This document shows positions 47,898 to 56,989 of a stretch of DNA of 64,000 bases, in pieces. This DNA comes from Flagellimonas aurea (GTDB lineage: Bacteria > Bacteroidota > Bacteroidia > Flavobacteriales > Flavobacteriaceae), in assembly GCF_017313785.1 (NCBI RefSeq), contig NZ_JAFLNL010000005.1, positions 1-64,000 of the forward strand, written 5' to 3'. Made by a program: the position numbers and the translations under genes. Position 1 is the first letter of the stretch; every line of letters starts with the position of its first letter. Under the pieces are notes generated by a model. It was not told the origin of the DNA. It ran no database searches and saw only the letters and a program-made list of their open reading frames with translations.

Positions 47898-48944
47898 CTA
47901 TGATTCGTGATGTTTGGCATAGCCACGCCATTTTTCAATCCCGTTGACCATATCTTCTGGCAGTTCTGAATCAAATCGCATAAACTCACCGGTAACGGGA
48001 TGTTCAAAACCAAGGGTTTTGGCATGCAAGGCCTGTCTGGGCAGTTCCTTAAAGGCATTATCAACAAACTGCTTGTATTTGGTAAAGGTTGTCCCCTTTA
48101 AAATTTTATCACCACCATAGCGCTCATCATTGAACAGGGTATGTCCAATATATTTCATGTGTACCCGAATTTGATGGGTCCTACCCGTTTCCAATTTGCA
48201 AGAGACCAATGTTACGTACCCTAAACGCTCTATTACCTTATAATGGGTAACTGCTTCCTTGCCATCGCTTCCATCTGGAAAAACCATCATCTGTAAACGA
48301 TTTTTTGGGTTACGTGCAATATGGCCCTCAATGGTCCCCTCATCTTCCTCTACATTGCCCCAGACCAAGGCCACATATTCACGTTCACTGGTCTTTTCAA
48401 AAAATTGTTGGGCCAAGTATGTCATGGCCGATTCCGTTTTGGCAATTACCAAGAGACCAGAGGTGTCCTTATCGATGCGATGAACAAGTCCCGGCCTATC
48501 CGAACTATTGTTGGGAAGGTTCTCGAAATGATAGACCAAGGCATTGATCAATGTTCCCGAATAATTTCCGTGCCCCGGGTGCACCACCATACCGGCAGGT
48601 TTGTTCACCACCAAAAGCACATCGTCTTCATACACAATATCCAAGGGAATGCTTTCGGGGGTCAACAAAAACTCATAGGGTGGATGCTCGAACATTACCT
48701 TGACCTCGTCTCCTGCCTTTACTTTATAATTTTGCTTGACGATGGAACCATTGACCCATATATGGCCTTTTTTGGCAGCCTGCTGGATTTTGTTCCGCGT
48801 AGCGTTCTCAATAAAGTTCATCAAGAATTTATCCACGCGCAGTGGTTCCTGACCTTTTGAGGCCACAAAACTATGATGCTCGTAGAGGTCGTCCTGCGAA
48901 AGCTCGTCCTGGGAAAAATCTTCCTGATTATCCGAAATATCCAT
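47898..48944 (-). CDS. rluD: RluA/RluD-family 23S rRNA pseudouridine synthase
   Basis: 348 residues: an N-terminal S4 domain (about 35-85) and the catalytic domain with HRIDKDTSG, nucleophile D158. A 30-residue acidic N-terminus precedes the S4 domain. Target position (likely 1911/1915/1917 of 23S rRNA) is inferred from the S4-containing RluD type. It follows the PASTA gene by 2 bp. Confidence 0.93.
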   Translation of the reverse strand: MDISDNQEDFSQDELSQDDLYEHHSFVASKGQEPLRVDKFLMNFIENATRNKIQQAAKKGHIWVNGSIVKQNYKVKAGDEVKVMFEHPPYEFLLTPESIPLDIVYEDDVLLVVNKPAGMVVHPGHGNYSGTLINALVYHFENLPNNSSDRPGLVHRIDKDTSGLLVIAKTESAMTYLAQQFFEKTSEREYVALVWGNVEEDEGTIEGHIARNPKNRLQMMVFPDGSDGKEAVTHYKVIERLGYVTLVSCKLETGRTHQIRVHMKYIGHTLFNDERYGGDKILKGTTFTKYKQFVDNAFKELPRQALHAKTLGFEHPVTGEFMRFDSELPEDMVNGIEKWRGYAKHHES

Positions 48945-48946
48945 CT

Positions 48947-49534
48947 TTAGTTGGATTCTGCCTGTACCCTTGCACTGCCAGGAATGGTACCGTTACCACA
49001 AATCAATTCAATTTTTGAAGTCTTTGGCAATTTATCTCCGGGCTTTAAATATTTTCCTTTGAACTTCATATTGTATACCATGTCCTTACCAAGTTCATCT
49101 ATATATGTCACACGTTCCACATCCAAACCTACTGCCCTCAACATAGAGGCGGCGTTACGTTGGGTTACTTGGATAATATCCGGTACACTTACCTTTTTAT
49201 AGCCCGAGGGATTTACGGTAAAATATATTTTCCGGTTGGATTTTACCTTGTTGCCTGCAGGAGGGTTTTGGTCCAGTATGGAAAAACGGGGATAGTCGGG
49301 ATTATATTCCGACGAATCCAACACTTGATATCTAAGCCCAGCACTCTCAACTGCCTTGCGCATCTCCGACACCGACATTTTGGAAAAGTCGGGTACCTCA
49401 ACAAACTCACCGTGGTTTGTGGTGCTCTTAAGCCATTGTAAAGAAATAAAGACCAACACCAGAATAGCAACGACCGCCAATCCGAGCTGTATCAAAAAAG
49501 TCTTGCTTTTTAAAAAGTTGAGAAAATTTTTCAT
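48947..49534 (-). CDS. PASTA-domain membrane protein
   Basis: 195 residues from the ATG at 49534; a GTG three codons upstream (49543) is possible. One N-terminal membrane helix (about 13-34) is followed by two clear PASTA domains (VPDFSKMSVSEMRKAVESAG and VPDIIQVTQRNAASMLRAVG) and a partial third. PASTA domains bind peptidoglycan or muropeptides; no kinase or transpeptidase domain is attached. The neighbouring ddl gene (divergent) also concerns cell wall. Expressed with rluD. Confidence 0.9.
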   Translation of the reverse strand: MKNFLNFLKSKTFLIQLGLAVVAILVLVFISLQWLKSTTNHGEFVEVPDFSKMSVSEMRKAVESAGLRYQVLDSSEYNPDYPRFSILDQNPPAGNKVKSNRKIYFTVNPSGYKKVSVPDIIQVTQRNAASMLRAVGLDVERVTYIDELGKDMVYNMKFKGKYLKPGDKLPKTSKIELICGNGTIPGSARVQAESN

Positions 49535-49613
49535 GTAGTTCACCTTATCGGAACAAATATAGGAAAGCCAACCCTTTTTTCTTTATTTTGGCTTCGCGTT
49601 ATTTTACAAGACA

Positions 49614-50588
49614 ATGAAAAAGAACATTGCCATCATCATGGGCGGCTATTCCAGTGAGTACAATATTTCCATTAAGAGTGGAAATGTGGTGCACAAATAT
49701 TTGGACAGAGAAAAATATAATCCTTACCGAATTGTCATCTCCAAGGATAAGTGGTATTATCTGGATGAATTGGAACAGGAGCATCCCATAGAAAGGTCCG
49801 ATTTCAGTGTTGAGATACATGGCAAAAAAATTCAATTTGACTGTGTTTTCAATGCGATTCACGGCACCCCAGGTGAAGATGGGCTTATGCAGGCCTATTT
49901 TGAGCTTCTTGGAATACCGCAAACATCTTGCAACCATTATGAGGCAGCACTGACCTTTAATAAGCGAGACCTATTGAGTGCACTAAAACCTTACAATGTT
50001 CCGTGTGCCACCTCGTATTTTTTAAATAAGGGACAAAGTATTGATGAAGATTCCATTGTTGACAAAGTTGGACTACCTTGTTTTGTAAAAGCGAACCGCG
50101 CGGGCAGTAGCTACGGGGTATCAAAAGTTTACGATAGGGCAACATTGGCAGATGCCATAGAAAGTGCGTTCAAGGAAGATTCACAAATCATTATAGAATC
50201 CTTTTTGGATGGTACCGAAGTATCGGTCGGAGTGATTACTTTCAATAATGAAGTAACTGTTCTTCCCGCTACAGAAATTATCTCGGAGAACGATTTTTTT
50301 GATTTTGAGGCCAAATATCTAGGTAAATCACAAGAAATCACACCCGCAAGGATTTCGGAAAAGCAAGAATCCAACGTAAGGCAGCTGGCAGAATTTATCT
50401 ACAAAACATTGGAGCTCAAAGGATACACCCGAAGTGAATTTATTTTCATTGGTGATGAGCCACATCTTCTCGAAATAAACACAACCCCCGGACTTACGGA
50501 GGAAAGCCTATTGCCCCAACAAGCAAAAACGGCAGGAATCACTTTGGAGGAGTTATTTGACAGTGCAATTGTTGAAGCTTTGCGATAG
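49614..50588 (+). CDS. ddl: D-alanine--D-alanine ligase
   Basis: 324 residues, ATP-grasp fold. The N-terminal signature GGYSSEYNISIKSG, the glycine-rich AGSSYGVSKV loop and the magnesium-binding EINTTPGLTEESLLP are present. It forms the D-Ala-D-Ala end of peptidoglycan precursors. coaD follows after 33 bp. Confidence 0.97.
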   Translation: MKKNIAIIMGGYSSEYNISIKSGNVVHKYLDREKYNPYRIVISKDKWYYLDELEQEHPIERSDFSVEIHGKKIQFDCVFNAIHGTPGEDGLMQAYFELLGIPQTSCNHYEAALTFNKRDLLSALKPYNVPCATSYFLNKGQSIDEDSIVDKVGLPCFVKANRAGSSYGVSKVYDRATLADAIESAFKEDSQIIIESFLDGTEVSVGVITFNNEVTVLPATEIISENDFFDFEAKYLGKSQEITPARISEKQESNVRQLAEFIYKTLELKGYTRSEFIFIGDEPHLLEINTTPGLTEESLLPQQAKTAGITLEELFDSAIVEALR

Positions 50589-50621
50589 AAACCGTATTTT
50601 TAGGAAACTTTATTCCACAAC

Positions 50622-51077
50622 ATGAGACGTGCATTGTTCCCTGGTTCTTTTGACCCGCTTACTTTAGGACATTACGACATTATTAAGAGAGGTGTGACCC
50701 TTTTTGATGAATTGGTGATCGCCATAGGGATAAATGCCGACAAAAATTATATGTTCTCATTGGAAGAACGTGTAAGTTTTATTCAAAAGGCATTTGCCGA
50801 TGAACCAAAAATAAAAGTGACCACATACAAGGGCATGACCGTGGATTTTTGCAAAAAAATAGATGCCACTTTTATTCTTAGGGGGTTGCGGAACCCTGCC
50901 GATTTTGAATTTGAAAAAGCCATTGCACATACCAATAGAAAGTTATCGGAGATTGAAACGGTATTTTTATTGACATCCTCTGGAAAATCTTACATCAGCT
51001 CATCAATAGTTCGAGATGTAATCAGGAATGGAGGGGACTATACGGGTCTGGTACCAGAGACCGTTGTAGTAAAATAA
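50622..51077 (+). CDS. coaD: Phosphopantetheine adenylyltransferase
   Basis: 151 residues. The nucleotidyl-transferase T-x-G-H motif is at 14-17 (GSFDPLTLGHYDII) and the second motif is ISSSIVRDVIRNGGD. It makes dephospho-CoA in coenzyme A synthesis. Probably co-transcribed with ddl. Confidence 0.97.
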   Translation: MRRALFPGSFDPLTLGHYDIIKRGVTLFDELVIAIGINADKNYMFSLEERVSFIQKAFADEPKIKVTTYKGMTVDFCKKIDATFILRGLRNPADFEFEKAIAHTNRKLSEIETVFLLTSSGKSYISSSIVRDVIRNGGDYTGLVPETVVVK

Positions 51078-51274
51078 CCGTCCACTTTCCGTTCATCGAA
51101 TATAATTTGTAGGTAAATTCTTTCTTTTTATATTTATAGAAACCATGGCCAACCTTTTGGATACAACATTAATGATTGCTTTCGCAACATAATATGCGTT
51201 GTATCGACCAAATAATTATAGCTTAGTCGGAAATTTCTGAGTAAGCACTAACGTTTTTTAAACAACCCCGAGTT

Positions 51275-53101
51275 TTGAAAGCAGTAAGAAGAGTTGACCA
51301 ATTTTACTTATTGAAACAGTTGCCAAAGGCGACAGCACTTCTGTGCAAAAAAGGTATTTTGGTGGATGCCTCCTCTTCGTGGCTAGACATCTTTGGATTG
51401 CCTCCACAGAACAGCGACCACCAAACCAAGGTTTTTCCGCTATATGGAGATATCCCAGATCTCAAAAAAAAATTAAAAGAAAATAAATCCTTCTCTCTTA
51501 GGCACAAAATATCAAACCATAACAGCACTGGTCATTTCAAAAGTTATTTCGCCCCTTGGTTCGACGAGAAGGAAAACGTAATCGGGACCATAATCCAAAC
51601 CGATGACATTACTGCTGAAGTAGAAAAAGAATACCAAGCCGAATGGTTACAGAACATTTTGGACACCAAGGTAGAAGTATCCAAAACAGGTTGGTGGGAA
51701 TTTGAAACAGCAACGCAAAAACTCACATGGTGTAAGGAAACCAAGCGTATCCATCAAGTTCCCGATTGTTTTGAGCCCACTACGGCCGAGGCCATTGAGT
51801 TTTTTAAACCGGGCTATAGCAGAAACAAGGTTTCAATGCTCTTTCACAAAGCAATCGAGAACCAACAATCCTACGACGACAATTTGATGATCATAACATT
51901 TAACGGTGAAGAAAGATGGGTACGGATTACCGGTAAACCTTATGTAGAAAACGGTAATACCGTTAAGGTTTTTGGAACAATACGGGATATTCATGACGAG
52001 GTGATGGCCGAAAACAAGGTCAAGGAGCATCAACAATTGCTCAGCACACTTGTTGATAGCTTACCGTTGAACGTTTATGTGAAAGACCTTGAGTCCAGAA
52101 AAGTACTGATCAACAAAGGAGAGTCCCATTACATCAACAAGAGCAAGGAGGAAATCATCGGCAAAAATGATTTCGACATATATAATGAGGATACGGCAAA
52201 AATATCCAGGGAAGAGGATATACAGGTCATGAAGCACCTTACTCCTATTATTGGCAAAGAGACCGCTATTACCCATAATGGCAAAACAACCCATTTTCTG
52301 ACCTCCAAAATACCTTATTTTGATTTAGATGGTAAAGTGTGCGGTCTTATTGGTATGAGCTTGGATATTTCCTCCATCAAAAAGAAGGAACGGGAATTAC
52401 GAGATCTTATCAAAATAACCTCGATGCAAAATCAAAAATTGATAGGTTTTGCCCACATTGTATCCCATAACCTAAGATCGCACTCCGCAAACTTTTCCAT
52501 GCTCTTGGAATTTTTAAAGTCAGAAAACGACCCGACAGAGAGAGAACGAATCACCAAAATGCTCTCGCAAGCATCAGACAATTTATTGGAGACCTTGGAA
52601 AACCTTAATCAAGTGGTAGATGTGAACACCAATACATCGGTAACCAAAAAACCATTGTTCCTCAAACAAAACATTGTAAAGGTTTTACAGAATTTTTCTG
52701 CCTTTTTGAATAAACACAATTCGCAGATAATCAATCATGTAGCCGAAGATATCAAAGTAGAATGTGTACCTGCCTATCTGGACAGTATTATTCTAAACCT
52801 AATCTCCAATGCCGTAAAATATAGGAGTCCCAATCGAAAACCATTGATCATAATCAATGCAGTAAAATCAAAAGAAGGTGTACTACTGAGCATATCCGAT
52901 AATGGTCTCGGGATTGATTTGGAAAAATACGGCGACAAAATTTTTGGCATGTACAAGACATTCCATAACAAAGAAGACTCCAAAGGCTTTGGTCTTTATC
53001 TTGTAAAAAACCAAATAGAGGCCATGGGCGGAAGTATAACAGTGCAAAGTGATGTTGATAGAGGCACTACATTTAATGTGTATTTTAATGAAGAAAGTTA
53101 G
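51275..53101 (+). CDS. PAS-domain sensor histidine kinase
   Basis: 608 residues from a TTG start; I see no better ATG in frame near it. There is no membrane segment, so it is a cytosolic sensor. Three PAS-like modules occupy about 15-115, 125-245 and 255-370. The H-box HIVSHNLRSH has the phospho-accepting H398. The ATPase domain has the N box (NLISNAVKY, 508-516), G1 DNGLGI (542-547) and G2 GFGLYLVK (571-578). It overlaps the response-regulator gene by 14 bp, so the two form a pair. Signal unknown. Confidence 0.92.
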   Translation: MKAVRRVDQFYLLKQLPKATALLCKKGILVDASSSWLDIFGLPPQNSDHQTKVFPLYGDIPDLKKKLKENKSFSLRHKISNHNSTGHFKSYFAPWFDEKENVIGTIIQTDDITAEVEKEYQAEWLQNILDTKVEVSKTGWWEFETATQKLTWCKETKRIHQVPDCFEPTTAEAIEFFKPGYSRNKVSMLFHKAIENQQSYDDNLMIITFNGEERWVRITGKPYVENGNTVKVFGTIRDIHDEVMAENKVKEHQQLLSTLVDSLPLNVYVKDLESRKVLINKGESHYINKSKEEIIGKNDFDIYNEDTAKISREEDIQVMKHLTPIIGKETAITHNGKTTHFLTSKIPYFDLDGKVCGLIGMSLDISSIKKKERELRDLIKITSMQNQKLIGFAHIVSHNLRSHSANFSMLLEFLKSENDPTERERITKMLSQASDNLLETLENLNQVVDVNTNTSVTKKPLFLKQNIVKVLQNFSAFLNKHNSQIINHVAEDIKVECVPAYLDSIILNLISNAVKYRSPNRKPLIIINAVKSKEGVLLSISDNGLGIDLEKYGDKIFGMYKTFHNKEDSKGFGLYLVKNQIEAMGGSITVQSDVDRGTTFNVYFNEES

Positions 53102-53501
53102 TAGTATTTTTATTGTGGACGATGATCCCATTACAGTATTTGGCATAAAAAAAATGCTAAAGTCCGTTACCAAATGTGATGATGTCCAAATATTTCAGAA
53201 TGGGAAAGAAGCCTTTGATGCACTGTTGGAAAGGAATGAATCCAATAAAACAATTCCCGATGTTATATTTCTCGACATCAATATGCCCATTATGGACGGA
53301 TGGGGCTTCTTGGACGAACTTATCTCCTTGGACTTAAAAGAGCACATCATCATCAATATGATCACTTCTTCCATAGACCCACTGGACCACCAAAAATGGA
53401 GCAATTTTAAGGATAGATGCCCGTATGCACTCAACTTTAAGAACAAACCCATTTTCAAAATCGAGGCAGCTGACCTTGGTTTGATGGATATGGCCTCCTA
53501 A
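53088..53501 (+). CDS. Single-domain response regulator
   Basis: 137 residues from the ATG at 53088; a longer frame from 53049 only repeats kinase codons. Receiver domain only: acidic pocket DDD 11-13, phospho-acceptor D63 (FLDINMP), S/T at about 94 (ITSS) and K120 (NFKNKPI). With no output domain it must act by protein contact. Partner of the kinase whose 3' end it overlaps. Confidence 0.93.
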   Translation: MKKVSSIFIVDDDPITVFGIKKMLKSVTKCDDVQIFQNGKEAFDALLERNESNKTIPDVIFLDINMPIMDGWGFLDELISLDLKEHIIINMITSSIDPLDHQKWSNFKDRCPYALNFKNKPIFKIEAADLGLMDMAS

Positions 53502-53514
53502 TCATAATATTCTG

Positions 53515-53522
53515 TATTTTTG
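53515..53522 (+). promoter_or_regulatory. -7 promoter element of the M14 peptidase gene
   Basis: TATTTTTG, a full TAnnTTTG match, 48 nt before the TTG start at 53571. Confidence 0.4.
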
Positions 53523-53570
53523 GCACTGATAAGCACAACATTAGGTGCAACTTAAAGTTCCCAAAGTATT

Positions 53571-55343
53571 TTGAAACATTTATTTTTTTTAGCGGCCGTA
53601 TTCCTTTTTATATCCTGTGAATCAGAAACTCAGGGAGAAAAATCCTCGTACCAAACACATTATGAAGCTTCTGGTGGTGAGGAAACTGCCACCTACAAGC
53701 AAACCATTGACTATTACATGGGCCTTGCCCGTGAATTTCCACAAATCAACATACAGACCATAGGGAAAACAGATAGTGGGCTGCCACTGCACACCGTGAC
53801 TTTTAACCCCGACGGAGATTTTAATTATGAAAATATCCGCAAGGAAAAATCCATAATCCTAATAAACAATGGGATACATCCCGGGGAGAGCGATGGAATC
53901 GATGCCACCATGATGCTATACCGCGACCTTGCCACTGGCAAACTGGAGATGCCGAAAAATATTGTTTTGGTAACTATTCCTATATACAACGTCGGTGGAT
54001 CGCTCAACAGAAATTCCACGACCAGGGCAAACCAGAATGGACCATTGGAATATGGTTTTAGAGGAAATGACCGCAATTACGACCTTAACCGGGATTTCAT
54101 TAAAATGGATACCGAAAATAGCCGGACCTTTGCACAAATATTCCACATGGTAAAACCAGATGTCTTTATCGATAACCATGTGAGCAATGGAGCGGATTAC
54201 CAGTACACCTTGACCCACCTTTTTACCCAGCACAACAAGCTAGGTGGTAAAATGGGGGAATATCTTCACGGAACCCTTATGCCAAATCTTGAAAATTCTT
54301 TGGCCAAAAAGGAATGGGACATCACTCCCTATGTAAACGTTTTCAACGTGCCGCCGGAAATGGGATTCAGTCAGTTTATGGACCATCCAAGATATTCCAC
54401 AGGCTACACCACACTCTGGAGCACCTTAGGGCTTATGGTAGAAACCCATATGCTAAAGCCCTATAAACAGCGCGTTGAGGGAACCTATGCTCTAATGCAA
54501 AGTTTGATAGAGGTAGTAGAAAAAGAACACGACAAAATTCAAACATTACGAAAAGAGACCTTGGAAAAGAACCTCGAACTTTCCGAGTACTATTTCAACT
54601 GGCAAGTGGACACCACAAAAACCAGCACCCTTAACTTTAAAGGATTTGAGGCGGAACAACTTACCAGTGAAGTAACCGGACTTCCGCGATTGAAATACAA
54701 CAGGGACAAACCATTTATCAAAGAGACTACCTATCAAGATTATTTTTATCCGGTGGATACAGTAACCGTTCCTGCCGCCTATATTGTCAAGAAAAGCTGG
54801 AAACGAGTGATAGAGCGATTGGATGCCAATAAAATTCAATATACGGCTATCAAAAAAGACACCACACTTTTGGTGGAAGGGTACACCATTGAGGATTACG
54901 ATACACGAAATACCCCATACGAAGGACACTATCTCCATTCGAATACCAAAGTCACAAAACACACCAAAAAAGTTTACTTTAGAGAAGGTGACCTATTGAT
55001 ACCTACCCGTCAGCCCGGAATCAGGTATCTTATGGAAACATTGGAGCCACAAGGCGCCGATTCATTCTTTAATTGGAACTTTTTTGATACCGTTTTACAA
55101 CGCAAAGAAGGTTTTTCCCCTTACGTTTTTGAGGATGTGGCCATTGAAATGCTTCAACAGGATTCTTTGCTGCTACAGGAATTCGAGACCAAAAAAGAAG
55201 CCGAGCTCAATTTTGCCAATAACTGGTATGCACAGCTCAATTGGATTTTTGAACGCTCCGAACATTTTGAGGAAGCCTACATGACATACCCGATATACCG
55301 AGTTGCCAAAGGAAGCGAAGCAGCAGGCCTGCTGCCTAATTAA
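53571..55343 (+). CDS. M14-family zinc carboxypeptidase, lipoprotein
   Basis: 590 residues from a TTG start chosen because the lipoprotein signal begins there (MKHLFFLAAVFLFISC, lipid on C16). Zinc-binding HPGES (GIHPGESDG) with the later histidine in DNHVSNGADY mark the M14 carboxypeptidase fold; NRDF and GYTTLWSTLGLMVETHM are further conserved pieces. It probably degrades peptides at the cell surface or in the periplasm. The long C-terminal part (about 330-590) is of unknown role. It overlaps the convergent Nudix gene by 8 bp. Confidence 0.88.
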   Translation: MKHLFFLAAVFLFISCESETQGEKSSYQTHYEASGGEETATYKQTIDYYMGLAREFPQINIQTIGKTDSGLPLHTVTFNPDGDFNYENIRKEKSIILINNGIHPGESDGIDATMMLYRDLATGKLEMPKNIVLVTIPIYNVGGSLNRNSTTRANQNGPLEYGFRGNDRNYDLNRDFIKMDTENSRTFAQIFHMVKPDVFIDNHVSNGADYQYTLTHLFTQHNKLGGKMGEYLHGTLMPNLENSLAKKEWDITPYVNVFNVPPEMGFSQFMDHPRYSTGYTTLWSTLGLMVETHMLKPYKQRVEGTYALMQSLIEVVEKEHDKIQTLRKETLEKNLELSEYYFNWQVDTTKTSTLNFKGFEAEQLTSEVTGLPRLKYNRDKPFIKETTYQDYFYPVDTVTVPAAYIVKKSWKRVIERLDANKIQYTAIKKDTTLLVEGYTIEDYDTRNTPYEGHYLHSNTKVTKHTKKVYFREGDLLIPTRQPGIRYLMETLEPQGADSFFNWNFFDTVLQRKEGFSPYVFEDVAIEMLQQDSLLLQEFETKKEAELNFANNWYAQLNWIFERSEHFEEAYMTYPIYRVAKGSEAAGLLPN

Positions 55344-55935
55344 AAGGCCAATCCTCGAACAATATCTTTATATTATGATAAGAGTTTTTTAAGGCCTTTT
55401 TGGTCTTTCGGGCACCTTTCCACTTAACTTTTTTGATACCTTCTGACTTTTCGGCCACTAACTTTCCGGTATAATCGGTGGACATAATAAACCAGTGCGT
55501 CTGTTTTAATCGGTACTCCCCGTTCCGCTTAAAAATATGGTAAGTAGTATGAAGGAACCTGTCAATTTCCAGGTTCTTGACACCTGTTTCCTCTTCAACT
55601 TCACGAATTGCGGCATTTTCAATGGATTCGCCCTTATCTACCTTGCCCTTTGGCAGGTCCCATTTTCCGTTCCTGTAGATAAAAAGGACCTTGCCCTTTC
55701 TATTGATCACAAATCCTCCGCCAGCGACCACCACCGGAATTTTGTGCATAAAAAGTTTTAGGATCTTCTTCTCATCAGGATGATAGAGGTATGCCTTTTT
55801 AACTTTCTTTTTGGACAAAAGTTTTATGGCCTCAACAATGGAATCACCATCCAAAGAAAACAAATTACCATTGGAATCCTGGGGGCGCTCGTTTGTTAAA
55901 ATCAGTGGAGCCTCATTAACAAAAACTTCATACAT
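55336..55935 (-). CDS. Nudix hydrolase
   Basis: 199 residues. The Nudix box is complete at 97-119 (G-x5-E-x7-RE-V-x-EE-x-G-V). The first 65 residues (MYEVFVNEAPLILTNERPQD) are typical of a flavobacterial subtype. Substrate unknown. Its ATG at 55935 lies only 7 bp from the pyrE ATG and within the pyrE -7 element; its stop overlaps the M14 peptidase gene. Confidence 0.92.
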   Translation of the reverse strand: MYEVFVNEAPLILTNERPQDSNGNLFSLDGDSIVEAIKLLSKKKVKKAYLYHPDEKKILKLFMHKIPVVVAGGGFVINRKGKVLFIYRNGKWDLPKGKVDKGESIENAAIREVEEETGVKNLEIDRFLHTTYHIFKRNGEYRLKQTHWFIMSTDYTGKLVAEKSEGIKKVKWKGARKTKKALKNSYHNIKILFEDWPFN

Positions 55936-55938
55936 TTG
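55931..55938 (+). promoter_or_regulatory. -7 promoter element of pyrE, overlapping the Nudix start codon
   Basis: TACATTTG, a full TAnnTTTG match, ends 4 nt before the pyrE ATG at 55943. The Nudix start codon (reverse ATG at 55933-55935) is inside it. Confidence 0.6.
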
Positions 55939-55942
55939 CGCA

Positions 55943-56584
55943 ATGGTTTTAGATAAACAAATCGCAAAAAAAACAGCTGAGCTGTTATTACAAATTAATG
56001 CAATTAAGTTGGAACCTGAAAATCCTTTTACATGGGCTTCGGGTTGGAAATCTCCTATTTATTGCGACAACAGGATTATGTTGTCCTATCCGCAGGTTCG
56101 GAATTTTGTTCGGGAAGAAATTGCCAAGCAAGTAGAGAACCTTTACGGCAAGCCAGATGTGATCGCCGGCGTGGCCACGGGGGCTATTGGAATAGGTATT
56201 TTGGTAGCAGAAGCACTGGGACTGCCCTTTGTTTACATAAGGCCAAAACCCAAAGAACATGGCAGACAAAATCAAATCGAAGGATATTTTGAAGCTGGAC
56301 AGAGCGTTGTTGTCATAGAGGATTTGATAAGCACCGGCAATAGCAGCCTTAATGCCGTACAAGCTCTCAAGGAACAAAATGCCGATATAAAAGGAATGAT
56401 CGCCATCTTCACGTATGGTTTTCCGGTATCCACCGAAAACTTCGAAAAAGAAGGTATTGAACTCCATACCCTATCGGATTACGAGCACTTGATCGAACAG
56501 GCCTCTGAAACCAATTACATCAAAGAATCACAATTAAAGACCCTTCTTGAGTGGAGATCCAATCCACAAGAATGGAAACAATAA
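55943..56584 (+). CDS. pyrE: Orotate phosphoribosyltransferase
   Basis: 213 residues from the ATG at 55943; an open frame from 55811 would overlap the divergent Nudix gene. It makes OMP from orotate and PRPP. The PRPP motif VVIEDLISTGNSSL and GVATGAIGIG are clear. The promoter spacing suggests a leaderless message. The SRPBCC gene follows after 6 bp. Confidence 0.97.
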   Translation: MVLDKQIAKKTAELLLQINAIKLEPENPFTWASGWKSPIYCDNRIMLSYPQVRNFVREEIAKQVENLYGKPDVIAGVATGAIGIGILVAEALGLPFVYIRPKPKEHGRQNQIEGYFEAGQSVVVIEDLISTGNSSLNAVQALKEQNADIKGMIAIFTYGFPVSTENFEKEGIELHTLSDYEHLIEQASETNYIKESQLKTLLEWRSNPQEWKQ

Positions 56585-56590
56585 TTTACT

Positions 56591-56989
56591 ATGCACATTG
56601 AAGCCTCAAAAAAGAAAGTAGCCAAAAGCGACAAAGAAGTATTTGAGTTCTTGACAGATATCAAAAACTTTGAAACTTTAATGCCCGAGAATATAGACAA
56701 GTTTGAAGTGTTGGACGAGCACACCTTCAAATTCGCCCTAAAAGGTATGCCCGAAATTGTACTTAGGCTAAAAGAACAAAACCCGTATGATAAAGTGGTC
56801 CTGGGCGCGGCAAGTGACAAACTACCTTTTACCCTTACCGCCGACATTACATCGCTCGGAGACAACGAAAGTGAAGTAGCACTTAGTTTCGAGGGACAGT
56901 TCAATGCCATGATGGCCATGATGATCAAAGCACCCATCACCAACTTTATGGGTACATTATCCAACAACATGGACAAAATAGGTCAGTAG
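56591..56989 (+). CDS. SRPBCC-fold (START-like) protein
   Basis: 132 residues with the flavobacterial SRPBCC pattern (SDKEVFEFLTDIKNFETLMP...) and helical C-terminus. The fold binds hydrophobic ligands; none can be assigned. Co-transcribed with pyrE and overlapping the convergent birA by 7 bp. Confidence 0.82.
   Translation: MHIEASKKKVAKSDKEVFEFLTDIKNFETLMPENIDKFEVLDEHTFKFALKGMPEIVLRLKEQNPYDKVVLGAASDKLPFTLTADITSLGDNESEVALSFEGQFNAMMAMMIKAPITNFMGTLSNNMDKIGQ

Noticed and set aside
51146-51193. Fifteen-codon frame (MANLLDTTLMIAFAT) upstream of the histidine kinase
   Set aside because: It has no codon pattern, hairpin or terminator of a leader peptide, and short frames of this length are expected by chance.
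55811-55942. Extended pyrE frame
   Set aside because: It overlaps the divergent Nudix gene for 125 bp and adds residues unknown in the family; the -7 element places the start at 55943.
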